From: an uncultured Lachnospiraceae bacterium
GTDB taxonomy: Bacteria; Bacillota; Clostridia; Lachnospirales; Lachnospiraceae
Direction: 5' to 3'
DNA length: 64,000 nucleotides
Assembly (NCBI GenBank): GCA_902793335.1
Contig: CADBCZ010000001.1
Location: forward strand, 62,001 to 126,000
A model generated the notes under the pieces. That model was not told the origin of the DNA, made no database searches, and was given only the letters and a program-made list of their open reading frames with translations. The number at the start of each line of letters is the position of its first letter. Position 1 is the stretch's first letter. Positions 27,111 to 36,231 of this stretch are shown in pieces. The position numbers were made by a program, and so were the translations under genes.

Positions 27111-29141
27111 TCATACCTCACATGAAAAATTAAATGCACAAATCCAGATTGGGTTTTCAGCCATCATTAAATGATGTTTTCCTGCTTTCTTAGATCTGTT
27201 TACCTGTATCTGAACTATTTCTTCATTTTCAATTTTAAATAGAGTTAATATTTCCTTGATAGAACAGATGGTTTCCATACTGATTGCATTAATAACTACA
27301 CGCATGTTCGGATTAATGTCATGTAGTGTCTGCAATATCTCCTTAAGATTTCCACCACTTCCTCCAATAAACGCGTGTGTAGCAAATGGCAGATCCTTTA
27401 GTCCATCAGGTGCTTTTGACTTAAGCACACTGATGTTTTCAAGTTGAAATTTATCTATATTCTTATTAATCAAAGATACAGCTTCATTCTTTTCTTCAAT
27501 AGCATGTACAAAGATATCAGGAGAAAGTCTTGCAATCTCTACCGCAATAGAACCCGTACCACTGCCAATATCATATACTACAGAATTTTGATTAAGATGT
27601 AATTTACAGATACTAATTTCTCTTACTTCTTCTTTGGTCATCGGAATATTATCTCTTATAAACTCACTATCTGCCAATCCATGAGTAAGCCTAATTGGTA
27701 CAGCATTAGGATTTTTAATAAAACATGTATATAATCCGTTATCATTTAACTGTATACATTCTGATGCTGTTCTTTTAACAATCTGCTGATTATCATAAGA
27801 TAACTGATAACCCGTTATGATTTCACATTCATTCATACCGGCTTTAATCAAACATTTTCCGAGAATATTTACATCTTTAACACCGGACATGATAATAAAT
27901 GTTTTTAAACTATGCTTTATTCTATTTGCTATATTATATAGCTCTTTTCCATGCATACTAAGTACAGAAGCATCATGATAACTTTCACCGATAGAAGCTG
28001 CAAGATAAGAAATTGAAGAAATACCCGGCATAATATGAATTTCTGCTTTTAAACGATTCATTTCTATTTCTTCTAACAAAGCTTTTTGTAAGGTTTGGCA
28101 GCCACTGTAAAAACCACTGTCTCCGGAAAACAAAATTACAATCTTTAGCTTATCGTTAATATACTTATTCCTTATTTCGTATAGATATGGGATGATTTGT
28201 TTTGAACTGTAATAAGGTTTTTTCTCAATTTGGGGATTAAAAGATGCAATCATTCTCTCAGCACCTAATATTATATCAGCACCTTTTATACACTCATTTA
28301 CCTCTTGAGTGAGACCTGTTTTTTTACCCATACCGATACCGGCTAGTGTAATCTCCAATAAACTTTTCTTCTTAATATCATGTTTGCAGAATCTTTCAAG
28401 TTCTATACAGATTTCATTAAATGAAAGACCTTTATCATCCTTTGGATGACCAATAACAAAAACTTTCACTCCGTTTTTTTGAGCAGCTTTAATTTTTTCA
28501 TAATATCCACCGGATCTTCCACTTTCTTTTGTAACCATGCACGATATATTATATTGATGTATTAATGCTTCATTCATTTCATCAGTAAATGGTCCCTGCA
28601 TAGCAATTATATTCTTTCCGCTTATGCCTTGCTCTAAGCAGAGCGAAAGACTTTCTACCCCCGGAAGAACTCTGACAAAAAGTCTTTTTTTCACATTTTC
28701 CAGGTTGCAGTACTTTGATAATTCCTTGCTACCTGTAGTAAGTAGTATGTTACCTTGAATATCTTCTAAAGCCTTAGCACATTCTTCGTTAGTATTAAAG
28801 AAAACGATATTCTCTTCTTTTACATCACTACAAAGTTCCCTTTTTAAACGAAGATATGGAATATCAATATCATGTACAGCAGCCTTAATATTTTCTGTAA
28901 TAATCTCTGCATAAGGATGTGTGGCATCAACAACAACAGAATAATCTCCATTTTTAATAAATTCTTCTATTTCTGTTTTATCCATTCTTCCGCAATGAAT
29001 TTTAACCAAAGGATGTTCATTTAATACCATCTCACCATATTGTGTCGCAACACAGACGGTATTTTGAATACCTGAATCAGCCAGACATTCCGACAATCTA
29101 CGTCCTTCAGTTGTTCCTGCAAATATTAGAATCTCTTTCAA
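27111..29141 (-). CDS. cobK-cbiET: Triple fusion: precorrin-6A reductase (CobK/CbiJ), CbiE and CbiT methyltransferases
   Basis: 676 residues from a TTG at 29141, chosen because GCGAGG lies eight bases upstream; the in-frame ATG at 29201 would give a 95-base overlap with cbiH and has no clear site. Residues about 1-250 are CobK (F-A-G-T-T-E-G-R at the start, D-A-T-H-P-Y-A). Residues about 261-480 are CbiE (G-I-G-M-G, F-S-G-D-S-G-F-Y-S-G, M-P-G-I-S-S). Residues about 481-676 are CbiT (D-I-G-S-G-T-G-S SAM loop, then G-G-S-G-G). Together they reduce the macrocycle, methylate C5 and C15, and decarboxylate C12. CbiE-CbiT fusions (CobL) are common; the added reductase makes a three-step enzyme. Confidence 0.92.
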   Translation of the reverse strand: MKEILIFAGTTEGRRLSECLADSGIQNTVCVATQYGEMVLNEHPLVKIHCGRMDKTEIEEFIKNGDYSVVVDATHPYAEIITENIKAAVHDIDIPYLRLKRELCSDVKEENIVFFNTNEECAKALEDIQGNILLTTGSKELSKYCNLENVKKRLFVRVLPGVESLSLCLEQGISGKNIIAMQGPFTDEMNEALIHQYNISCMVTKESGRSGGYYEKIKAAQKNGVKVFVIGHPKDDKGLSFNEICIELERFCKHDIKKKSLLEITLAGIGMGKKTGLTQEVNECIKGADIILGAERMIASFNPQIEKKPYYSSKQIIPYLYEIRNKYINDKLKIVILFSGDSGFYSGCQTLQKALLEEIEMNRLKAEIHIMPGISSISYLAASIGESYHDASVLSMHGKELYNIANRIKHSLKTFIIMSGVKDVNILGKCLIKAGMNECEIITGYQLSYDNQQIVKRTASECIQLNDNGLYTCFIKNPNAVPIRLTHGLADSEFIRDNIPMTKEEVREISICKLHLNQNSVVYDIGSGTGSIAVEIARLSPDIFVHAIEEKNEAVSLINKNIDKFQLENISVLKSKAPDGLKDLPFATHAFIGGSGGNLKEILQTLHDINPNMRVVINAISMETICSIKEILTLFKIENEEIVQIQVNRSKKAGKHHLMMAENPIWICAFNFSCEV

Positions 29142-29865
29142 TATGATATCCTCGCTTTGTAATAAGTTTATTATTAATGATTTCACTTTCGGAATTACCA
29201 ATAAACACTGTTGTAAACATGTTAACTTCTGTATCTCTTAACTCTTTCAATGTACAGGTAACGCATTTGGTTCCATCTCTGCCTATATATTCTACATAAC
29301 CACAAGCTCTGTCTTCTTCAATGTACGTAAGAAGAATATCACATGCTTTTTGAAGATAATCTTTCCTTTTGTGACTTCCCGGATTATATATTACAATAGC
29401 AAAATCACCTGAAGCAGCAGCAATCAGTCGTTTTTCAATTTTATCCCAAGGTGTTAACAAGTCACTTAAACTGATTACACAAAAATCATGATTAATCGGT
29501 GCTCCAAGTACGGCAGCTCCACTACACGCTGCTGTAACTCCCGGAATCACGATTATCTCCGTTTCAGGATAATCAGGCGCTAATTCATACATAAGAGATG
29601 CCATTCCATATATTCCTGCATCACCACTACAAATTAATGCTACCCTTTTGCCTTTATAAGCCTCATCAAAAGCCATCCTACATCTTTCTGTTTCCTTTTT
29701 CATTGGTGTAGACAGCTTTTCTTTATTATCAAAACGAGCACCCAATAGATTAAGATACGTCGTATATCCAATTATAACATCTGCCATTTCAAGTGCTTTA
29801 ATAGCTTCGCCTGTCATCATTTCTTCTTTTCCCGGACCCATTCCAACTACATATATCTTATTCAT
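29107..29865 (-). CDS. cbiH: Cobalt-precorrin-3B C17-methyltransferase
   Basis: 252 residues from the ATG at 29865, nine bases after GGAGAG. It is a class III tetrapyrrole methylase with V-G-M-G-P-G near the N-terminus, Y-T-T-Y at residue about 37, C-S-G-D-A-G-I-Y-G-M, P-G-V-T-A-A-C-S-G-A-A, and F-A-I-V-I-Y-N-P-G-S. These are CobJ/CbiH features. The enzyme methylates C17 and contracts the ring in the anaerobic route. It overlaps the cbiG stop and the start of the triple-fusion gene by a few bases, so the whole block is likely translated as one coupled unit. Confidence 0.94.
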   Translation of the reverse strand: MNKIYVVGMGPGKEEMMTGEAIKALEMADVIIGYTTYLNLLGARFDNKEKLSTPMKKETERCRMAFDEAYKGKRVALICSGDAGIYGMASLMYELAPDYPETEIIVIPGVTAACSGAAVLGAPINHDFCVISLSDLLTPWDKIEKRLIAAASGDFAIVIYNPGSHKRKDYLQKACDILLTYIEEDRACGYVEYIGRDGTKCVTCTLKELRDTEVNMFTTVFIGNSESEIINNKLITKRGYHIERDSNICRNN

Positions 29866-30928
29866 CAAATTTCACTCTCCATGTTTTCTTAGCAATAGCT
29901 ATGGTCATTCCATCTTTTGCATGTTTTTCATATATTAGTTTTCCGTCTGCACCACATAACTTAAGAGCAGCTCTTTCACACACATTATCAACACCCACAT
30001 TGGCTTTGACAAACTCCGAACTGTTAAATGTTCCGCCAACACTTTCTAATTCTTCCGCAGAATAAGTAGTAAAAGGAATTCTTGTTTTTGTGCTCCATTT
30101 AATTAATCCAGGTTCATCTTTTTTGACATCAATAGATGATATACCTGATATACTGTTTAAGGATATACCTGCTTGTTCAAGACTTTCATTAATATATTGA
30201 TCTATCTTATAGTATTCTTTTCCTTTTTTACATCCGAATCCTATAACATATTCCATAGGTTTAAGTAGTAATGATGTATCGAACTTATTATCTTCCGAAG
30301 TTATGACTACATCGGTCTTTTCTTGTGGAGGATAGTCAATTATATTTATAAATGACGGAACATAATCATCACTATCCAAATGATCATTTTCTATAGAAAT
30401 ACTTATACTTTTTTCGTATAAAATTTTCGATGAAACTTTAGCAATTCCATCTTTATTCGTGATAAATAGTTGATTTTTCTTAGCAAATATATCTATGGCA
30501 AAAAGTTCGTTGATATCTGTTGCAGTAGTTATAACCGGCTTAGCACCGGTAAGAGTCGCTATATTTAGAGCAATCTCATTTGCGCCTCCAACATGACCTG
30601 ACAAAACAGGTATTATATATTTTCCCATTTCATCCATAACCAGAACAGGACTATCTGTCAATTTATCATTTATATGAGGAGCAATTGCTCTGACTGCTAT
30701 TCCTGTCGCACCAATAAATAGTATTGCATTCTTTTCCTCAAATTGTTTTCCGGTCCATTCATAAATACTTTGTTCCACATATTTTATAATATTTTCATTG
30801 TTATTATCGCTGATATAATCTGTTGAACACTTCGTATATAGAGAACACTTAATTTGTTCCATTACGTTTGCAATGTTCTTTGATAGAGATATTCCATTTT
30901 GTGTAAAACTAATAATACTTAAATTCAT
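29858..30928 (-). CDS. cbiG: Cobalt-precorrin-5A hydrolase
   Basis: 356 residues with the three CbiG parts. The N-terminal domain has A-I-L-F-I-G-A-T-G-I-A-V-R-A-I-A-P and L-S-G-H-V-G-G-A-N. A variable middle follows. The C-terminal domain has G-F-G-C-K-K-G, then A-E-E-L, and a final N-V-G-V-D-N-V-C-E-R-A-A. CbiG opens the delta-lactone and releases the two-carbon fragment as acetaldehyde, a step found only in the anaerobic pathway. It lies between cbiF and cbiH. The ribosome site is less clear; AAGGA of the upstream gene end or AGAGG may serve. Confidence 0.94.
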   Translation of the reverse strand: MNLSIISFTQNGISLSKNIANVMEQIKCSLYTKCSTDYISDNNNENIIKYVEQSIYEWTGKQFEEKNAILFIGATGIAVRAIAPHINDKLTDSPVLVMDEMGKYIIPVLSGHVGGANEIALNIATLTGAKPVITTATDINELFAIDIFAKKNQLFITNKDGIAKVSSKILYEKSISISIENDHLDSDDYVPSFINIIDYPPQEKTDVVITSEDNKFDTSLLLKPMEYVIGFGCKKGKEYYKIDQYINESLEQAGISLNSISGISSIDVKKDEPGLIKWSTKTRIPFTTYSAEELESVGGTFNSSEFVKANVGVDNVCERAALKLCGADGKLIYEKHAKDGMTIAIAKKTWRVKFDE

Positions 30929-30933
30929 AACCT

Positions 30934-31695
30934 CTAATCATCCTTTGCATGTCGAAATTCTGTTGAATAATCAGCAGCATATAATCTGGATTTTTCATAT
31001 CCCTGATGTGCAACAGCTTCTCCCACCAATACAATGGCAGTTTTTGTGATTCCATGTTTCTTAGCCGTATCATAAAGACTATCAATTGTGCATATATACG
31101 CCTCTTCCTCGGGCCACGTTGCTTTATATATAATTGCTGCAGGTGTATCTTTTCGATAACCTCCGGCTATTAAACGTTTACTCAACTCCTCAAGCATTCC
31201 GGTACTTAGATATATAGCCATAGAAGTCTGATGGGTAGCAAAGTTTTCAATACTCTCCTTCCCGGGAACCTTAGTTTTACCTTCCATTCTTGTGATTATA
31301 AGTGACTGCGAGATTCCCGGAAGCGTATATTCCAAATTAAGAGAAGCCGCAGCCCCAAAACATGCACTTACTCCCGGGCAACTCTCATAACTGATACCAA
31401 GCTTGTCAAGTTCATCCATCTGTTCTCTGACAGCACCGTAAATGCTAGGATCACCGGTATGTAATCTCACGATTTTCTTACCATTACTTCCTGCCTGTTT
31501 CATTATTTCCAGTACTTCTTCTAATGTCAGTTTAGAACTGTCATATATCTCACATTCATTTTTGGCATATTCAAGCAAACCGGGATTAACTAATGAACCC
31601 GCGTAAATGATAACATCAGCCTGTTCTAATAAACGCATACCTCTAACGGTAATGAGATCTACTGCTCCTGTTCCTGCTCCAACAAAGTAAACCAT
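30934..31695 (-). CDS. cbiF: Cobalt-precorrin-4 C11-methyltransferase
   Basis: 253 residues, class III methyltransferase fold. Signatures are F-V-G-A-G-T-G-A-V-D-L-I-T-V-R-G, I-Y-A-G-S-L-V-N, L-H-T-G-D-P-S-I-Y-G-A, C-P-G-V-S-A-C-F-G-A-A and S-M-A-I-Y-L-S. The Y-A-G-S-L and H-T-G-D-P-S-I-Y-G combination separates CbiF/CobM from the other methylases. It uses SAM to methylate C11. The start overlaps the cbiD end by about 37 bases. Confidence 0.95.
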   Translation of the reverse strand: MVYFVGAGTGAVDLITVRGMRLLEQADVIIYAGSLVNPGLLEYAKNECEIYDSSKLTLEEVLEIMKQAGSNGKKIVRLHTGDPSIYGAVREQMDELDKLGISYESCPGVSACFGAAASLNLEYTLPGISQSLIITRMEGKTKVPGKESIENFATHQTSMAIYLSTGMLEELSKRLIAGGYRKDTPAAIIYKATWPEEEAYICTIDSLYDTAKKHGITKTAIVLVGEAVAHQGYEKSRLYAADYSTEFRHAKDD

Positions 31696-32771
31696 CCCTT
31701 TGCCCCCTTACTTTTAGCTAATTCTCCATATTCATTTGTATAAATGATACAATCTGTTTTCAATTTTCCTTTTGCGCGTCTATCAAGATAATAACAGATT
31801 CGTTCCGCAACATTATCCATTATTGGTTGTAATTTTCCTGCATCATCTAAAATGTGAACCGCATCCTCAGTTGTAACACAATCTAACAACTTTTTTATTT
31901 TTTCTGAATCTACGTCTGCTTTAACAGAGAAAGCTGCCAATAATTCCATTCGACAATCAGCCTCATTAGAATGTGTATTCATGATACCACCTGCAACTTT
32001 AATAAGTTTTCCTATATGACCGGTAAGAAGCAGTTTATTAAACCCTAATTCAACAGCCATATCAATCGTGTCACCTATAAAGTTACTACATTTAACACTT
32101 CGATCCAAATCATATCCATAGGTGTTCTTCATGAAATCAAGTCCGTAATTACCGGGGGATACAGCCACATAATCATATCCTTGTACACGTCTTTGATTTA
32201 ATTCAACTTTAATAGTTTCAATAATTGCTTTCGTGCTCATCGGTTCAACTATTCCACTGGTACCTAAGATTGAGATTCCACCGACAATTCCAAGCCTGGG
32301 ATTAAATGTCTGTCTTGCCAATTCTTCTCCGGTAGGAACAGATATTATTATCTTAAGATTTCCCGAATAACCGGTAAGTTTAACAACTTCTAGTACTTCT
32401 TTTTCTATCATTTCACGAGGAACATGATTGATTGCGGCATTTCCTATTGGTTGGTCAAGTCCCGGTTTTGTAACTCTGCCTACGCCAACTCCACCATCTA
32501 TCAGTATATTCTGACCATGTCCATCCACTATGGATACCTTTGCATAAATATATGCGCCTGTAGTAATATCCGGGTCGTCCCCTCCGTCCTTTATTACGGC
32601 ACAGCTTACTTCATTTTCACTGCGGTTAATATCCATAAGCTTCGCATTATATATTATACCTTTGGGCGTCTCTATTGATATTTCATTTTTAAGTTTTCCG
32701 GTAAGCAACATATAAGCTGCTGCTTTTGACGCTGCAGCAGCACAGCTTCCGGTTGTAAATCCATATTGCAT
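31659..32771 (-). CDS. cbiD: Cobalt-precorrin-5B C1-methyltransferase
   Basis: 370 residues beginning with the CbiD hallmark Y-G-F-T-T-G-S-C-A-A-A-A-S-K-A-A. Later motifs are K-D-G-G-D-D-P-D-I-T-T-G and G-G-V-G-V-G-R-V-T-K-P-G-L, G-I-L-G-T-S-G-I-V-E-P-M-S and L-L-T-G-H-I-G-K-L-I-K. CbiD methylates C1 and belongs only to the anaerobic route, so its presence fixes the pathway type. GAGG precedes the ATG. It follows cbiC by ten bases. Confidence 0.96.
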   Translation of the reverse strand: MQYGFTTGSCAAAASKAAAYMLLTGKLKNEISIETPKGIIYNAKLMDINRSENEVSCAVIKDGGDDPDITTGAYIYAKVSIVDGHGQNILIDGGVGVGRVTKPGLDQPIGNAAINHVPREMIEKEVLEVVKLTGYSGNLKIIISVPTGEELARQTFNPRLGIVGGISILGTSGIVEPMSTKAIIETIKVELNQRRVQGYDYVAVSPGNYGLDFMKNTYGYDLDRSVKCSNFIGDTIDMAVELGFNKLLLTGHIGKLIKVAGGIMNTHSNEADCRMELLAAFSVKADVDSEKIKKLLDCVTTEDAVHILDDAGKLQPIMDNVAERICYYLDRRAKGKLKTDCIIYTNEYGELAKSKGAKGWFTLLEQEQEQ

Positions 32772-32781
32772 AAAAACCTCA

Positions 32782-33414
32782 CTATCTGGTCAGTTCATAT
32801 ATAAGTGCATTACATATAGCTGCTGCTATATTACTTCCACCTTTTCTGCCGGCATTTACAATATAAGGTATATCTGTTTCCATTATTAATTCCTTAGCAG
32901 CAACTACATTCACAAAACCAACCGGAACTCCTATGATAAATGCCGGTCTATATGTATTTTCCTGGATCATTTCATGTAATTTAATAAGTGCTGTGGGGGC
33001 GTTACCTATCGCAAATATAACCGGCTTTTCAATCTTACTTGCTTTTTCCATAGAAACTACTGCTCGTGTCACGCCTTTTTCCTTAGCAATTCTCGCAACA
33101 TCTTCATCAGCCATAAAGCAATGAGCTTCTCCTCCAAGCTTTGCAAGAGATTTCTTGTTAATACCTGCAAGAGCCATATTGGTATCAGTCACAATATCAG
33201 CTCCGTCTGCCAAAAGATTTTTTGCTATCGCAACAGCATTTTCTGAATATGTCATGGTTTGTGAATAATCAAAGTCTGCGCTTGTATGTATTACACGTTT
33301 CGTTACCAACTCCTGATCTTTTGGAAGAATTATACCTTTTTCGTTAAGTGTTTCAGTAATTATCTCGAAGCTTTTCTTCTCTATTTCATCAGGAAGTATA
33401 TGTTCTATCTTCAT
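32782..33414 (-). CDS. cbiC: Cobalt-precorrin-8 methylmutase
   Basis: 210 residues. The CbiC/CobH signatures are R-V-I-H-T-S-A-D-F-D-Y with the catalytic His, D-T-N-M-A-L-A-G-I, F-A-I-G-N-A-P-T-A-L and G-V-P-V-G-F-V-N-V-V-A-A-K. The enzyme moves the methyl group from C11 to C12 to give cobyrinic acid. The ATG overlaps the cobD stop as ATGA. It lies upstream of the ring methyltransferases, as is common in clostridial clusters. Confidence 0.95.
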   Translation of the reverse strand: MKIEHILPDEIEKKSFEIITETLNEKGIILPKDQELVTKRVIHTSADFDYSQTMTYSENAVAIAKNLLADGADIVTDTNMALAGINKKSLAKLGGEAHCFMADEDVARIAKEKGVTRAVVSMEKASKIEKPVIFAIGNAPTALIKLHEMIQENTYRPAFIIGVPVGFVNVVAAKELIMETDIPYIVNAGRKGGSNIAAAICNALIYELTR

Positions 33415-34445
33415 TTTGTGTTAATCTCCCCTATTGCATTTAATAAAATCTCGTTTTCTTTCCTGCTTTTTATTGAAATTCTGTAATATCCTTTCGCTAA
33501 ACCCTTGAAATTAGTACAATCGCGGATTAGAATTTTTTTCTCTAACAAACTTTCGTATAACGGTTGCTTAGAATAAATCAAAAGAAAGTTGGCGTTACCG
33601 GATATTACTTTATATCCAATATTTTCAAGACCGTTAATAAGAAACTGTCTTTCTATATTTATGTAATCTATCGTTTTTTCAATAAAACCATCTAATCTTG
33701 TACATACACATCCTGCCTTTTGTGCAAATACTGATATATTCCATTCCGGTAGATTAATTTTAATCGTATTTAAAATTGAAGAATTACTGCATATTAAATA
33801 ACCTAAGCGAACACCAGGGATTGAATATATTTTGGTAAATGCTCTGATTATTATAAGATTCGAAAATGAGTATATTTCATTAATCATGGATAGTTCTTTG
33901 CCGGCAAATTCTATAAAACATTCATCCAAAACCACTAATATATCTCTATCCATACAATGTCTTAAAATTTTTAATAAAAGATCCCTGCTAATCAAATTAC
34001 CTGTTGGATTATTAGGGTTGGCAAGAAACAACAGATTAATATCATCTTTTAATACCGTTAATATGTCTTCAGCGACATGAAAATTATTTTCAATCTTTGT
34101 TTCGTAATATATTATATCACCATTATTTGCAATAGTTGCATACTCATATCCATAAAATGAAGGGATTGGAATTACAGTTTTTTCCGGTTTTATAGCATGT
34201 ACAATTGCCATGAACAATTCTGACGCACCATTTCCAAAAAGCAAATATTCTTTAGGAATAGACAAGATATTACTAACTGCATTCTTTAATTTGCCAGACG
34301 CAATATCCGGATAATTACTACAATCATTTACTGCTTCATGTAGCGCATTCCTAACTCCTTCCGGAACTCCAAGAGGATTAATGTTAACCGAAAAATCATA
34401 TTCAATTGGGTTTGTATATATATCTCCACCGTGAATATTTTGCAA
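33411..34445 (-). CDS. cobD: Threonine-phosphate decarboxylase, PLP aminotransferase-fold (CobD-type)
   Basis: 344 residues from a TTG at 34445; AAGGAAAGG lies at a suitable distance and no better start is present. The protein starts with H-G-G-D and F-S-V-N-I-N-P-L-G-V-P, the CobD/CobC pattern. It continues with N-P-N-N-P-T-G, L-D-E-C-F-I-E-F, and A-F-T-K-I-Y-S-I-P-G-V-R-L-G-Y-L with the PLP lysine. It makes (R)-1-amino-2-propanol phosphate for the nucleotide loop. HisC-like enzymes share this fold, but the adjacent cbiB and cbiC decide the role. Confidence 0.92.
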   Translation of the reverse strand: MQNIHGGDIYTNPIEYDFSVNINPLGVPEGVRNALHEAVNDCSNYPDIASGKLKNAVSNILSIPKEYLLFGNGASELFMAIVHAIKPEKTVIPIPSFYGYEYATIANNGDIIYYETKIENNFHVAEDILTVLKDDINLLFLANPNNPTGNLISRDLLLKILRHCMDRDILVVLDECFIEFAGKELSMINEIYSFSNLIIIRAFTKIYSIPGVRLGYLICSNSSILNTIKINLPEWNISVFAQKAGCVCTRLDGFIEKTIDYINIERQFLINGLENIGYKVISGNANFLLIYSKQPLYESLLEKKILIRDCTNFKGLAKGYYRISIKSRKENEILLNAIGEINTK

Positions 34446-34520
34446 TTATTTATACCTTTCCTTATTATATAATCTTTTATGTATTAAATGTTATTTACAC
34501 AAAAACAAGACAGAAAATAG

Positions 34521-35498
34521 TTAAGCAATTAAATGTACTATCATGAGTAAAGCAAGGCAAATAACCTGCCCTATAAAAGCAGTCATATACATTAAATGAT
34601 TAACACGTTTAATATCTTCATATTCCACAGGTCTTAAATCATCCCCTATAAAAGGCTTATCAACTATTTTACCAAAATAATACGAAGGACCTGCAAGCTT
34701 TATACCTAAAGCTCCCGCACATGCAGCTTCCGTCTGTGCAGAGTTGGGGCTTGAATGCTTTCGATTATCTCTTTTGTAGATTTTATACGAATTATTACCC
34801 GAAATATCCTTACCACAAATAAATGAAGCAACAATCATTAAGTACGCACTAATCCTTGAAGGGAGAAAGTTGACAAAATCATCAAGCTTTGCAGCGGCTC
34901 TACCATAATATAAATATTTATCATTCTTATATCCAATCATCGAGTCCATTGTATTAATGGCTTTGTAAGTAAAACCAAGTATAGGTCCTCCGATTGCTGT
35001 ATATATCATAGGTGCGATAACTCCGTCAGAAGTATTTTCGGCAACCGTTTCGATTGCAGCTTTAGTAACTCCCTCTTCATCAAGATTCTCTGTATCTCTC
35101 CCAACAATCATTGCCACTGCTTTTCTTGCATCATTTAAGGTTTTATCCCTAAGACAATAATAGACTTTCATGCTCTCGTCTTTTAATGATTTTGTTGCAA
35201 GAATCTGATAAGTCATAATAGTTTCTATAACGATTCCCAAATATCTGTTAATATAATAAGCTGATATTAATATTAATGCAGAAACTGCTATAGTACACAA
35301 CAAAACAATAATTACGGTTAAAATTCCTCTTTTAAATTCTTTATTATCATTTCTCTCATCTTCATTAGAATTTAACTTTTTATCAAGATGTGAAATCAAA
35401 CTTCCAATCAATCTTATAGGATGAGGAAGAAAATGAGGATCGCCCAATATGAGATCTAATATAAAACCAAAGCAAAATGCTATTATATGATACAACAT
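34521..35498 (-). CDS. cbiB: Adenosylcobinamide-phosphate synthase
   Basis: 325 residues with about five membrane helices. Signatures are D-L-I-L-G-D-P-H-F-L-P-H-P-I-R-L-I-G near the start, R-K-A-V-A-M-I-V-G-R-D-T and E-N-T-S-D-G-V-I-A-P. CbiB joins cobyric acid to aminopropanol phosphate at the membrane. GGAGG precedes the ATG at 35498. A 106-base gap upstream holds a promoter-like pair (35576-35604), so the downstream block may have its own start as well as read-through from the riboswitch promoter. Confidence 0.95.
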   Translation of the reverse strand: MLYHIIAFCFGFILDLILGDPHFLPHPIRLIGSLISHLDKKLNSNEDERNDNKEFKRGILTVIIVLLCTIAVSALILISAYYINRYLGIVIETIMTYQILATKSLKDESMKVYYCLRDKTLNDARKAVAMIVGRDTENLDEEGVTKAAIETVAENTSDGVIAPMIYTAIGGPILGFTYKAINTMDSMIGYKNDKYLYYGRAAAKLDDFVNFLPSRISAYLMIVASFICGKDISGNNSYKIYKRDNRKHSSPNSAQTEAACAGALGIKLAGPSYYFGKIVDKPFIGDDLRPVEYEDIKRVNHLMYMTAFIGQVICLALLMIVHLIA

Positions 35499-35575
35499 AT
35501 TTATATTAAACCTCCTATGATAAGTTCTTTATTAACCAATTGCAAAATTCTGTTAATTGTAATTGCGTTGTGCAT

Positions 35576-35604
35576 ATAATACACAAAAGCTATAACGAAA
35601 ACAA
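35576..35604 (-). promoter_or_regulatory. Possible internal promoter before cbiB
   Basis: On the minus strand TTGTTT (35604-35599) and TATTAT (35581-35576) are 17 bases apart, about 75 bases before the cbiB ATG. No B12-box or riboswitch fold is seen here, so transcripts from it would escape the riboswitch. Confidence 0.4.
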
Positions 35605-36231
35605 TTATTCAAAAATTTTCTTTATCGTAGAAATCTTCGGAATATTATGATCACAAAAAGCATTCACTAAAAAACCATTCCCATTTTCTATCTGATAATC
35701 AAAATAATTTCCACCATAATAAGTACTCAATATAGACATAATTGTACCACCATGTACTATCATTCCAATAGTTTGTGGTATGTCCATATTAAAATTTGAA
35801 TTGATATCCTCTAATATTTTTACAAAGCCATTATTACACCGTTTAATAAAGTACTCTCTGCTTTCGCCCTCAGGAAATGGTAATGTTCCATTACTGTCAA
35901 TCCATTTCTGATATCTGCCATCATCCTGTAACTCAATATGATTTTTACCCTCAAAAATACCGAAATCAATCTCATTAAAATCAGATACTATAACCGGTTG
36001 TATTGAAGGATAAAGTATATTTGCTGTCTGAATGCACCTTTTCATAGGACTTAAAAATAACGTATCAATTTCAGGATAACCATTCATACTTTTAAATTCA
36101 TTCAATTTAATGATTCCATCTTTTGAAAGTTCTTCATCGGTTCTACCCAAATATCTGTGTTCTTTATTGCTTATTGTTTCTCCATGTCTTATAAGAACAA
36201 TGGTTATTTGATCTTTTGACCGATTCCGCAT
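35605..36231 (-). CDS. cobC: Histidine-phosphatase family protein, probable alpha-ribazole phosphatase
   Basis: 208 residues of the phosphoglycerate-mutase-like fold. It has L-I-R-H-G-E-T with the catalytic His, Y-L-G-R-T-D-E-E-L-S, the L-S-P-M-K-R-C-I-Q-T-A arginine motif, F-G-I-F-E-G-K and V-H-G-G-T-I. CobC enzymes remove phosphate from alpha-ribazole 5'-phosphate or from adenosylcobalamin 5'-phosphate. The assignment beyond the superfamily rests on its place between cbiB and cobS. The start, with GGAG upstream, overlaps the short CobU-like gene by 28 bases. Confidence 0.85.
   Translation of the reverse strand: MRNRSKDQITIVLIRHGETISNKEHRYLGRTDEELSKDGIIKLNEFKSMNGYPEIDTLFLSPMKRCIQTANILYPSIQPVIVSDFNEIDFGIFEGKNHIELQDDGRYQKWIDSNGTLPFPEGESREYFIKRCNNGFVKILEDINSNFNMDIPQTIGMIVHGGTIMSILSTYYGGNYFDYQIENGNGFLVNAFCDHNIPKISTIKKIFE

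Noticed and set aside
35571..35585. Short TTGTG/CACAA hairpin before cbiB considered as a terminator
   Set aside because: The stem is five pairs of AT-rich sequence without a T tract and overlaps a plausible -10 element.
35499..35604. Gap before cbiB considered as a second B12 riboswitch
   Set aside because: Only about 106 bases are available and none of the conserved aptamer blocks is present; just a promoter-like pair is seen.
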